Below, piece by piece: positions 1 to 5,605 of a stretch of DNA of 7,946 bases (positions are counted from its first letter, which is position 1; every line of letters begins with the position of its first letter). Position numbers and translations under genes: made by a program. The notes beneath the pieces are model-generated. The model was not told the origin of the DNA and did not search any database. It saw nothing but the letters and a program-made list of their open reading frames with translations. Source of the DNA: JAVVUQ01 sp036653075 (GTDB taxonomy: Bacteria; Bacillota; Clostridia; Christensenellales; CAG-314); NCBI GenBank assembly GCA_036653075.1, contig JAVVUQ010000073.1:1-7946 (forward strand), given 5' to 3'.

Positions 1-239
1 CTTGTGTGACATTTAAATTGATAGATGATATCATCGAAGAAAATAATAGATATTTTACTATAAATTTAATTAACGGCTTTCCAAATATAACCATATCTAA
101 AACAGTAGTTTGCTATGATTGCAATTTATCAATTATTGATTTATCAAATTTATTGTTTTTAGGCATCTTTAACGAACAGACAAAAAAATTACATCAACTT
201 CTTAACGGCTGCGATACATTCAACTTGGAAAAATATTAA
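1..239 (+). CDS. Hypothetical protein, 3' end of a gene (partial)
   Basis: I do not recognise this protein. The reading frame is open to the left edge of the window, so this is most likely the C-terminal 78 or so residues of a longer gene. A GTG at 6-8 could be a start, but too little upstream sequence is present to look for a ribosome binding site. The visible protein has no signal peptide or obvious membrane segment. It mixes polar and hydrophobic stretches, including an Ile/Leu-rich middle (SIIDLSNLLFLGIF), has three cysteines if the partial first codon is counted, and ends ...CDTFNLEKY. It stops with TAA at 237-239. A bidirectional hairpin terminator about 120 bases downstream could end its transcript. 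In DNA this AT-rich a frame of this length can arise by chance, so its coding status is only moderately supported. Confidence 0.45.
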   Translation, partial: CVTFKLIDDIIEENNRYFTINLINGFPNITISKTVVCYDCNLSIIDLSNLLFLGIFNEQTKKLHQLLNGCDTFNLEKY

Positions 240-256
240 ATAATTAATAATTATAA

Positions 257-352
257 ATAAACCACTATTTATAATTATGAATAAACCACTATTTATAATT
301 ATAATTCAACTACGATTAATAATTACTATTAAACTACAATTAATAATTACTA
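257..352. repeat. 24-bp AT-rich tandem repeat, four copies
   Basis: Four consecutive 24-base units run from 257 to 352. Units 1 and 2 (257-280, 281-304) are nearly identical and share AAACCACTATTTATAATTAT. Units 3 and 4 (305-328, 329-352) are close to each other (shared TTAATAATTACTATTA) and more diverged from the first pair, but stay in the same 24-base register: the AAC trinucleotide recurs at 260, 284, 308 and 332 with small changes. The array lies directly after the first gene and ends at the A-tract of the terminator. Because the period is a multiple of three it reads as an 8-residue repeat in an open frame, which I regard as incidental. Confidence 0.85.
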
Positions 353-354
353 TT

Positions 355-393
355 AAAAAACGCCACTATTATATCATAGTAGCGTTATTTTTT
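355..393. terminator. Bidirectional intrinsic terminator
   Basis: An 11-bp stem is formed by AACGCCACTAT (359-369) and ATAGTAGCGTT (376-386). It has one non-Watson-Crick position: C/A on the plus RNA, and a tolerated G-U wobble on the minus RNA. T6 follows at 388-393 on the plus strand and the A6 at 355-360 gives T6 on the minus strand, so it can end transcripts from both sides: the partial gene at the left edge and the ProC-like gene on the minus strand. The minus-strand version is the better hairpin. Confidence 0.8.
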
Positions 394-475
394 ATTGTTT
401 TTATATGCTTTTGTATTTTGTATAATTATTATGCATTTTTTAACATTATATCATCGATATATCGATTATTATACT

Positions 476-563
476 ATTATGTGTGAAATAGCACTCGATA
501 TTTCAATATTATGCGTGAAATAGTATCTAAATATTTAGTACTATGCGTGTAATAGTTGTCTAT
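476..563. repeat. 32-bp tandem repeat abutting the ProC-like stop codon
   Basis: Two full copies (476-507 and 508-539) and a partial third (540-563) have a 32-base period. The conserved core is TATGYGTGNAATAG, at 479-491, 511-523 and 543-555; the second half of each unit (AYCTNNATATTT) is less well kept. The third copy runs into the stop codon of the minus-strand ProC-like gene at 560-562, so the array would be transcribed as part of its 3' untranslated region, upstream of the terminator. A perfect 14-base palindrome, ATCGATATATCGAT, lies just to the left at 453-466. Confidence 0.75.
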
Positions 564-1303
564 CCTTGTTGAGCGGTTATAATTGTTTCGTATAATAAGT
601 CAGTTAAATTTTCTTTGCTTAGATAATCGACGCCTTTTTCGGTTAATCCGCCTTTTGTTGCAACTTGTTCGATAGTTTTCAAAAAATCGCCTTTTTTCGC
701 TGCTGCTAAAAAGCTTTGAATAGTTATATTTTCTGCGTCTTTTGAAGAAAACCCAAACATTTCGCCTGCTTCTTTGTAACATTCCAAGATATAAGCAGCA
801 AAACCCAAGCCGCAGCCTGCATAAATTCCGATTTTTTGCAATCCTTCTTCGTTGACGCACACAGCTGTTCCCAATGCTTTGAACATTTTAATTACAAATT
901 CATTTTTTGTTTGAGTATAACCTGTTATGCCTTTAAGGTCGCTCATTGCGATAGTTGGCATAGCTAAAATACATTCTCCATTTTTAAAAATCAATTCAAA
1001 TTCAACTTTTGACACTTTTGCCATAAAGCTAATATTGATTTTTCCTATCGCTGTTTTATATAAATCTTTACGTATAATTTCGTAAAAATCGTCGCTTTTT
1101 AATGCCCAGACTATTATATCTGCATTTTCTAAAACATATTCTATCGTTCCAACGTTCACATTTAATTCATTTTTTATTCGTTCCATACTTCTTTCTGTTT
1201 TTGCGGTGGCGTATATATCGCTATTGTCAACTATTTTTGATAAAATTAGTCCTTTTGCAAATGCCGTACCTATGTTTCCTGCGCCTACAATTCCAATTTT
1301 CAT
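560..1303 (-). CDS. Pyrroline-5-carboxylate reductase family protein (divergent ProC-like)
   Basis: This protein belongs to the family that reduces 1-pyrroline-5-carboxylate to proline with NAD(P)H, the last step of proline synthesis, in the cytoplasm. At 247 residues it is slightly short for ProC (about 260-280). The N-terminal Rossmann fold carries GAGNIG at residues 7-12 and the Lys of the family's VKPQ loop survives in WALKS (66-70). The C-terminal signature is recognisable as VATKGGLTEKGVDYL (214-228). Several family-conserved positions differ: the usual MPNTPA reads MPTIAM (115-120), the SIAAG segment reads ISFMAK (91-96), and the SGSGPAY segment reads AGCGLGFAAY (162-171). The start ATG is preceded by GAGGAGAA with good spacing. 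The gene is transcribed alone, divergently from the malic enzyme gene. Membership of the family is clear. Whether it makes proline or is a paralogue with another imine substrate (B. subtilis ComER is a known ProC-like paralogue) cannot be decided here. Confidence 0.82.
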   Translation of the reverse strand: MKIGIVGAGNIGTAFAKGLILSKIVDNSDIYATAKTERSMERIKNELNVNVGTIEYVLENADIIVWALKSDDFYEIIRKDLYKTAIGKINISFMAKVSKVEFELIFKNGECILAMPTIAMSDLKGITGYTQTKNEFVIKMFKALGTAVCVNEEGLQKIGIYAGCGLGFAAYILECYKEAGEMFGFSSKDAENITIQSFLAAAKKGDFLKTIEQVATKGGLTEKGVDYLSKENLTDLLYETIITAQQG

Positions 1304-1307
1304 TATG

Positions 1308-1315
1308 TTCTCCTC
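1308..1315 (-). promoter_or_regulatory. Ribosome binding site of the ProC-like gene
   Basis: On the minus strand GAGGAGAA lies about five bases upstream of the ATG at 1301-1303. This near-consensus Shine-Dalgarno sequence fixes the start codon, which directly precedes the nucleotide-binding strand MKIGIVGAG. Confidence 0.85.
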
Positions 1316-1338
1316 ATCTTCTTCTTATTATTGGCATA

Positions 1339-1367
1339 ATTATATATCAATTATCTCAATTTGTCAA
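1339..1367 (-). promoter_or_regulatory. Sigma-A promoter of the ProC-like gene
   Basis: Read on the minus strand, a perfect -35 TTGACA (1367-1362) and a perfect -10 TATAAT (1344-1339) are separated by exactly 17 bases. Transcription should start near 1332, giving a 5' leader of about 29 bases that contains little but the ribosome binding site. Its -35 box lies back to back with that of the malic enzyme promoter, seven bases away. Confidence 0.9.
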
Positions 1368-1381
1368 CTATCCCTTGACAA
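1361..1381. promoter_or_regulatory. Inverted repeat formed by the two divergent -35 boxes (possible operator)
   Basis: TTGTCAA (1361-1367) and TTGACAA (1375-1381) are perfect 7-base inverted arms separated by CTATCCC. Each arm contains one -35 box. The symmetry follows partly from both boxes matching consensus, but it extends one base further on each side. A dimeric regulator bound here would cover both promoters, although no regulator is encoded in the window. Confidence 0.45.
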
Positions 1382-1403
1382 TATTTTTTCATAATAGTAT
1401 ACT
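1375..1403 (+). promoter_or_regulatory. Sigma-A promoter of the malic enzyme gene
   Basis: A perfect -35 TTGACA (1375-1380) and -10 TATACT (1398-1403, five of six consensus bases) are separated by 17 bases. The expected start near 1410 leaves a leader of about 80 bases. That leader carries a 13-base palindrome TTACAAATTGTAA at 1431-1443 and a repeated TTGTAATT (1438-1445 and 1454-1461), which could be weak structure or a binding site. Confidence 0.88.
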
Positions 1404-1476
1404 AACAAGGTTGATTATTTAACAATAAATTTACAAATTGTAATTAATATAAGTTGTAATTGTTGATTTATACTAT

Positions 1477-1482
1477 GGGAGA
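1477..1482 (+). promoter_or_regulatory. Ribosome binding site of the malic enzyme gene
   Basis: GGGAGA ends eight bases before the ATG at 1491 and supports that start. The encoded N-terminus begins at the expected point for short bacterial malic enzymes. Confidence 0.8.
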
Positions 1483-1490
1483 AAATTATT

Positions 1491-2654
1491 ATGAATATAA
1501 CTGAAATAAAAGAAAAATCTTTAAAATTACACGAACAATGGCAAGGAAAAATTGAAGTTTGCGCGCGTGTAAATATTACTAACAGTGAAGATTTATCGCT
1601 TGCGTATACTCCTGGAGTTGCCGAGCCTTGTAAGGCTATTGAGAAGAATAAAGATTTATCTTACGTTTATACACGCCGTTCTAATTTGGTTGCTGTTATT
1701 ACTGATGGAACTGCTGTACTTGGTTTAGGCGATATAGGTCCTGAAGCCGCTATGCCTGTTATGGAAGGTAAATGTCTGTTATTTAAAACATTTGGTAATG
1801 TAGATGCTTTTCCGCTTTGTTTGCGTACAAAAGATACCGATGAAATTGTTCGTACTATATCGCTATTATGCGGAAGCTTTGGCGGAATTAATCTTGAAGA
1901 TATTTCTGCGCCTCGTTGTTTTGAAATTGAAAGACGTTTAAAAGAGATTTGCGATATTCCTGTTTTTCACGATGATCAGCACGGCACTGCTATTGTCGTT
2001 GGCGCTGCGCTAATTAACGCTTTAAAAGTTGTTAATAAAAGCATTAATTCTATTAAAGTCGTTATTAATGGAGCTGGCGCTGCTGGTATATCCATCGCTA
2101 AGTTTTTACTGCGTATGGGAGTTAACGATATGCTTGTTTGCGATAAATTTGGAATTATTTCTAAAAATTCTAAAGACTTAAATTCCTCGCATACCGCCAT
2201 CGCTAACTGCACCAACTTTAATTGTATAAATGGCGATTTATCTGTCGCTATGAAAAATGCCGATGTATTTATTGGCGTTTCTGCGCCTAATTGCGTAACT
2301 CATGATATGGTTAAATCTATGAACTCAAACGCAATCGTTTTTCCTCTTGCAAATCCTGTATCTGAAATTACCCGAGATGACGCTATTAATTCTGGCGCTG
2401 CCGTGGTTGGAACAGGTAGCTCCGCTAATCCTAACCAAATTAACAACGTCCTCGTTTTCCCTGGTCTATTTCGTGGAGCGCTTGACGCTCGCGCAAAAGA
2501 TATTACTATTGAAATGATGCTTGCCGCTTCCTTTGCCATAGCTGATTGCGTTTCAAGCGATAAACTTTCAAACGATTTTATTATTCCATACGCTTTTGAT
2601 AAATCTGTTCATTTAGCTGTCGCTAACGCCGTTGCTAAAGCTTCAAAAACTTAA
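1491..2654 (+). CDS. NAD(P)-dependent malic enzyme (short bacterial form)
   Basis: This cytoplasmic enzyme oxidatively decarboxylates L-malate to pyruvate and CO2 while reducing NAD(P)+, linking C4 acids to pyruvate. Its 387 residues are the usual length of the short bacterial form without a phosphotransacetylase domain. The catalytic Tyr sits in AYTPGVAEP (Tyr39), the catalytic Lys in MEGKCLLFK (Lys94), and the metal ligands in Glu136 and the HDDQHGTA block (Asp161, Asp162). The NAD(P)-binding domain shows NGAGAAGIS (193-201) with Asp218 at the end of the second strand, which leans towards NAD rather than NADP. NPVSEI (288-293) and NQINNVLVFPGLFRGALD (315-332) complete the family pattern. 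A minor oddity is Asn313 just before PNQ, where Tyr or Phe is common. The gene has its own promoter, ribosome binding site and terminator, so it is probably monocistronic. The family assignment is firm; the physiological direction and cofactor are inference. Confidence 0.95.
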   Translation: MNITEIKEKSLKLHEQWQGKIEVCARVNITNSEDLSLAYTPGVAEPCKAIEKNKDLSYVYTRRSNLVAVITDGTAVLGLGDIGPEAAMPVMEGKCLLFKTFGNVDAFPLCLRTKDTDEIVRTISLLCGSFGGINLEDISAPRCFEIERRLKEICDIPVFHDDQHGTAIVVGAALINALKVVNKSINSIKVVINGAGAAGISIAKFLLRMGVNDMLVCDKFGIISKNSKDLNSSHTAIANCTNFNCINGDLSVAMKNADVFIGVSAPNCVTHDMVKSMNSNAIVFPLANPVSEITRDDAINSGAAVVGTGSSANPNQINNVLVFPGLFRGALDARAKDITIEMMLAASFAIADCVSSDKLSNDFIIPYAFDKSVHLAVANAVAKASKT

Positions 2655-2679
2655 GAATTACATTATTTTATTTATGTTT

Positions 2680-2726
2680 AAAAAATAAGGTTGCTGTAAA
2701 TTTATTATTTTCAACAACCTTATTTT
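2680..2726. terminator. Bidirectional terminator between malic enzyme and rsmH
   Basis: A perfect 12-bp stem AAAATAAGGTTG (2682-2693) pairs with CAACCTTATTTT (2715-2726), and further imperfect pairing extends into the loop. The plus strand continues into T-rich sequence, and the minus strand gives T6 from the A-tract at 2680-2685. It lies between convergent genes and can serve both. Confidence 0.85.
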
Positions 2727-2790
2727 ATAATATTTTTAATATTTTTTTTGTTTTAAGCCTTGCTCCGTTTACATCTCATTGTAAATTAAT

Positions 2791-2810
2791 ATTATAGCAA
2801 TTGCGATAAT
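2791..2810. repeat. 20-bp near-perfect palindrome next to the rsmH stop codon
   Basis: ATTATAGCAATTGCGATAAT is symmetric except for one base pair on each side of the central GCAATTGC. It begins one base beyond the rsmH stop codon (2812-2814), so it would lie at the start of the rsmH 3' untranslated region. It has no loop to speak of and no T-tract, so it is not a terminator; the real terminator lies further on at 2680-2726. Confidence 0.5.
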
Positions 2811-2811
2811 T

Positions 2812-3855
2812 TTACGATTTAATAGCCCACCGCATTTTTGTTGAATGAGCTCGTGGATTTTGGTTACATTCTTGCGCTGTTGGACGAATCACATCTCTTG
2901 CTACATCGCTATAAATCCCCTGCGCAGCTAATGTTTTAAACGATTTTTTTACAAGTCTATCTTCGCCCGAATGAAAAGTTAAAATCGCTACTTTTCCGCC
3001 TTTATTTAATACATTTGGCAATTTCTCAAGAAATTCACTTAGCGCTTGAAATTCGCTGTTTACATCTATGCGCAAAGCTTGAAATGTTCGTTGACACGAT
3101 TTTTTTATTGTATCTTCTCTTTCTTTAATAGGCAAAAAAGCAAGCGCTTCTTCTATTGCAAAAGATAACTGTTTCGTCCTTTCAATAGCTTCGCCTTTAT
3201 TGAACATTCTCATAATTGCTTTTGCAATAGCTTCAGCGTAAGGTTCGTCTGAATTTTCCGTAAGCATTTCAACTAATTCCATATAATTAAGTTCTCGTAA
3301 CCTTTCTGCTGCTGTTTTTCCCGTTGTTGGATCTAACCTCAAATCAAGTTTTCCATCTCGTTTAAATGTGAAACCACGTTCGGGATTATCTATTTGCATA
3401 GATGAAACTCCAAGGTCGGCTATAACAAAATCAAATTTCCCCGTCGGTAATATTTTATCGATATTAGCAAAATTCATTTTGCAAATTGTCAATATTTCAG
3501 AGCCATAACCTAATGCCTTTAATCTTTCTTGTGTCTTTTCAATTTCAATAGGATCTACATCAATAGCGTATAAATGTCCTTGTCCTTGTAAACACTCTAA
3601 CATTTTTTGTGTATGACCGCCATACCCTAAGGTTACGTCTAATCCAATTTGCGTAGGCTTAATACTTAAAAATTCTAATATTTCGTTAACGCATATAGGT
3701 ATGTGCATACCAGCAGGCGTCTTACCTTTTTGTATGATTTTTTCAACGTCTAATTGATATTTTTCGGGATTTAATTCTTTATATTTTTCTTGAAAAGTAT
3801 GCGGATGCGTTCCTTTATATCTAACACGTCGTTTATGTTCTTGCTCTATTTCCAT
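2812..3855 (-). CDS. rsmH: 16S rRNA (cytosine-1402-N4)-methyltransferase RsmH, long form
   Basis: RsmH (MraW) methylates N4 of C1402 in the decoding centre of 16S rRNA, using S-adenosylmethionine. The 347-residue protein is longer than the usual 310 or so because of a basic N-terminal extension (residues 1-50, with HKRRVRYKG and FQEKYKELNPEKY) before the standard start HIPICVNE. SAM-binding and catalytic motifs are in order: DVTLGYGGHT (73-82), AIDVDP (97-102), ADLGVSSMQID (146-156), RGFTF (160-164), DLRLDP (171-176), RTFQALRIDVN (256-266) and FHSGEDRLVKK (294-304). The last carries Gly where the common form has Leu (FHSLEDR). The C-terminus NPRAHSTKMRW resembles the family's NPRSRSAKLR. The neighbours are not mraZ, ftsL or penicillin-binding protein genes, so this copy lies outside the classic division and cell wall cluster. 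The start is fixed by a strong AAGGTGG. Assignment to the RsmH family is secure. Whether another copy exists elsewhere in the genome is unknown. Confidence 0.93.
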   Translation of the reverse strand: MEIEQEHKRRVRYKGTHPHTFQEKYKELNPEKYQLDVEKIIQKGKTPAGMHIPICVNEILEFLSIKPTQIGLDVTLGYGGHTQKMLECLQGQGHLYAIDVDPIEIEKTQERLKALGYGSEILTICKMNFANIDKILPTGKFDFVIADLGVSSMQIDNPERGFTFKRDGKLDLRLDPTTGKTAAERLRELNYMELVEMLTENSDEPYAEAIAKAIMRMFNKGEAIERTKQLSFAIEEALAFLPIKEREDTIKKSCQRTFQALRIDVNSEFQALSEFLEKLPNVLNKGGKVAILTFHSGEDRLVKKSFKTLAAQGIYSDVARDVIRPTAQECNQNPRAHSTKMRWAIKS

Positions 3856-3861
3856 ATTTAA

Positions 3862-3868
3862 CCACCTT
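3862..3868 (-). promoter_or_regulatory. Ribosome binding site of rsmH
   Basis: On the minus strand AAGGTGG ends six bases upstream of the ATG at 3853-3855. It supports the long N-terminus as the genuine start rather than an internal Met near the standard family start. Confidence 0.8.
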
Positions 3869-3907
3869 AATGTTAATTTATAAAATTTCTCCTAATTGCC
3901 TTTATTG

Positions 3908-3913
3908 ATTATA
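3908..3913 (-). promoter_or_regulatory. Candidate -10 box for rsmH
   Basis: TATAAT on the minus strand lies about 52 bases upstream of the rsmH start codon. No good -35 box is found 16-18 bases further upstream, where the sequence is already the edge of the AT-rich repeat array. It is therefore a weak or activator-dependent candidate. Confidence 0.4.
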
Positions 3914-3930
3914 CAACACATATATAAAAC

Positions 3931-4156
3931 CAAATATATATAAATAATCAAATATATATAACCAAATATATATAAAACTAAATATATATAANNNNNNNNN
4001 NNNNNNNNNNNNNNNNNNNNNNNNNNNNNNNNNNNNNNNNNNNNNNNNNNNNNNNNNNNNNNNNNNNNNNNNNNNNNNNNNNNNNNNNNNNTATATAAAT
4101 AATCAAATATATATAACCAAATATATATAAAACTAAATATATATAAATAATCAAAT
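3931..4156. repeat. AT-rich tandem array with 48-bp composite period, interrupted by a sequence gap
   Basis: On both sides of the N run the same pattern recurs: AAATATATAT alternately preceded by AAATAATC, AACC and AAAACT, so that sub-units of 18, 14 and 16 bases add up to a 48-base unit. The TC of AATAATC lies at 4103 and 4151 on the right, exactly 48 apart, and at 3948 on the left. The array fills most of the 312 bases between rsmH and the phosphodiesterase gene. No gene can be supported here, and apart from the candidate rsmH -10 box nearby I see no other signal. Confidence 0.85.
3992..4091. other. Assembly gap (100 N)
   Basis: Exactly 100 undetermined bases, the usual placeholder length for a scaffold gap of unknown size. 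It lies inside a tandem repeat, the kind of place where short-read assemblies break. Distances across it should not be trusted. Confidence 0.97.
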
Positions 4157-4167
4157 TAATTTTTTTA

Positions 4168-5373
4168 TTAATCAATTGCGCCATTAATAGCAATAAATGA
4201 TGTAGATTCTTCTCTACTTTGCCCACCGTGATTATTAAAAACTCCACCATGGTCGGTTGTAGATAAAATCAACCAATCTTCATCTGCGTATGTTGTTCTA
4301 TTTTCAATTTTTTGCAAAATTTCTTCGATATAATTATTAGCGCATTCAATTTCTGACATATACGTTGAACTTCCTGTTGAAAAAGCAGTTGAATGTCCCG
4401 CTCCATCTACATTATCAAATACAACAAAAATGAAATCATCGTTTGATTCTATACGATTAATAACTTCTTCTTTACTTTTTTTATCTGAATTAGTTAAAAT
4501 TGGCTTAAATTTAGAATGAATTTCGCCTTTTAAAGAATAATCAATGAGCGGTCTCCATAAAGCGATAAATGAGGTATTATATCCATTTTTAGCAATAGTT
4601 GTCATAATTGTAGGTACGTTTTCATTTTTTGAAGTTGAATTACTTACAACACCGTGTACATTCGCCCAAACTCCCGTAAGCATTGATGTCCAAGATGGTC
4701 CAGTAATAGTTATTTGAGTATAATTCGTATCGCCATTGTTATAAGCTCTATAAATTCCACCTGTTTTGGCTATTCTTTTTATCCCTATTTTTTCATTTAA
4801 TAAAGCAATAGCGTCTGCTCTCATACCATCGACGCCTAAAACGATAGCTTTATTCTTTTTAATTCCCTTTTTGTTCATATGATTAGAAACAATATTAAAT
4901 ATTTCTGTAACTGGAATCTGAGCGTTATTTAAAAATATGCCTTTTTTAAGTAAAAATTCATCATAATTTACAACTTCTATAACTCGTGTAAATTTAGTTT
5001 TTAATCTGTATATCTTGGGGTCATTTACGGAAAGTTCAAAAATTGTTCGTTTAATTGACGACGTTTCGAATTTTTGGTTTTTTATTTTTACATTGGAAAC
5101 ATCTACAAAAATATCATCATCAATTGATTTTGTTCCATTATCATCTATAATTTTTAAACCTTTAATCAACTCTTTTTTATAATCGAAATTAGCTTGATTT
5201 TGTGTAATGATTATATCATTATTTTCATAAATTACTGGCGATTGATTATTATAAACACTACCGTCTTTTTCGATGTGATATGGTAAAATATTGTTTATAT
5301 GTCCAACTAAAACAAAAGATAACGCTAAAGCGAAAAGCGAAAATATAGTAACTGTTATTTTTAAATTTTTCAT
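4168..5373 (-). CDS. Alkaline phosphatase superfamily phosphodiesterase/sulfatase-like protein, membrane-anchored or secreted
   Basis: This is a metal-dependent hydrolase of the alkaline phosphatase superfamily, closest in motif to type I phosphodiesterase/nucleotide pyrophosphatases and sulfatases. It probably acts outside the membrane on a phosphate or sulfate ester that cannot be named from sequence. The 401 residues begin MKNLKITVTIFSLFALALSF, a positively charged start and a hydrophobic segment (about 7-25) with no lipoprotein cysteine. Residues 35-165 match nothing I recognise. The catalytic core begins at IVLGVDGMRADA (177-188) with metal ligand Asp182. The putative Thr nucleophile is Thr224 in ITGPSWTSMLTG, followed by HGV (240-242). 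Further metal ligands are Asp323 and His327 (DGAGH), Asp374 and His375 (TDHGG), and His382 (HGG). All key residues are present. The protein stops at FIAINGAID, soon after the last ligand, where relatives usually continue. An upstream in-frame ATG at 5437-5439 is rejected because it overlaps the -10 region; AGGAG supports 5373. Confidence 0.85.
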   Translation of the reverse strand: MKNLKITVTIFSLFALALSFVLVGHINNILPYHIEKDGSVYNNQSPVIYENNDIIITQNQANFDYKKELIKGLKIIDDNGTKSIDDDIFVDVSNVKIKNQKFETSSIKRTIFELSVNDPKIYRLKTKFTRVIEVVNYDEFLLKKGIFLNNAQIPVTEIFNIVSNHMNKKGIKKNKAIVLGVDGMRADAIALLNEKIGIKRIAKTGGIYRAYNNGDTNYTQITITGPSWTSMLTGVWANVHGVVSNSTSKNENVPTIMTTIAKNGYNTSFIALWRPLIDYSLKGEIHSKFKPILTNSDKKSKEEVINRIESNDDFIFVVFDNVDGAGHSTAFSTGSSTYMSEIECANNYIEEILQKIENRTTYADEDWLILSTTDHGGVFNNHGGQSREESTSFIAINGAID

Positions 5374-5382
5374 TTTAAAATG

Positions 5383-5387
5383 CTCCT
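5383..5387 (-). promoter_or_regulatory. Ribosome binding site of the phosphodiesterase gene
   Basis: AGGAG on the minus strand ends nine bases upstream of the ATG at 5371-5373. It decides the start in favour of the 401-residue form that begins with the signal-anchor sequence, over an ATG 22 codons upstream. Confidence 0.8.
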
Positions 5388-5429
5388 GTATACTTTTGTA
5401 AATGCAAATATGCAACGTTTCATTATTTA

Positions 5430-5458
5430 ATAATAACATATTAAACTTCTTTTGTAAA
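5430..5458 (-). promoter_or_regulatory. Sigma-A promoter of the phosphodiesterase gene
   Basis: On the minus strand the -35 TTTACA (5458-5453) and -10 TATTAT (5435-5430) each match consensus at five of six bases and have a 17-base spacer. A TG one base before the -10 makes it an extended -10 promoter. The expected start near 5423 leaves a leader of about 50 bases. A second TATAAT on the same strand at 5504-5499 has a poor -35 and is less convincing. Confidence 0.7.
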
Positions 5459-5605
5459 TTGATTAAGCTTGTATTTTTTTTGCTTAAACTGTTACCATAT
5501 TATAGTAGTAATAACGTTAAATATCCAATATTTACACTTTAATTATATAGTAAGAATTTAAATTTACATTAAATTAAAATAACGTTATAAGCATATTTTT
5601 TTGTG

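Noticed and set aside
421..426. TATAAT at 421-426 as a plus-strand promoter
   Set aside because: There is no -35 box at the right distance and no plus-strand gene downstream; it would run antisense to the ProC-like gene.
277..486. Plus-strand open frame of 69 codons with Ile-rich repeats
   Set aside because: It is the 24-bp tandem repeat (multiple of three) followed by a terminator hairpin read as protein; no ribosome binding site precedes it.
476..563. 32-bp repeats considered as a CRISPR fragment
   Set aside because: The units are directly contiguous with no unique spacers, and they diverge in half their length; no cas genes are present.
1102..1422. Plus-strand frames opposite the ProC-like gene
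   Set aside because: They are antisense shadows with no ribosome binding site, and they cross the well-supported divergent promoters.
1411..1426. TTGATTATTTAACAA in the malic enzyme leader as a redox repressor (Rex) operator
   Set aside because: The symmetry and arm spacing do not match the TTGTGAA-N4-TTCACAA type of site, and the match is only to its outer bases.
3888..3893. A second AGGAGA on the minus strand upstream of rsmH
   Set aside because: No start codon follows at a suitable distance, so neither a leader peptide nor an alternative rsmH start can be supported.
3978..4250. Minus-strand open frame running through the N gap
   Set aside because: It is kept open only by undetermined bases and low-complexity repeat, and it overlaps the phosphodiesterase C-terminus in another frame.
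5374..5439. Longer N-terminus for the phosphodiesterase from the ATG at 5437-5439
   Set aside because: That ATG overlaps the extended -10 promoter element and would put polar residues before the signal-anchor; AGGAG supports the start at 5373.
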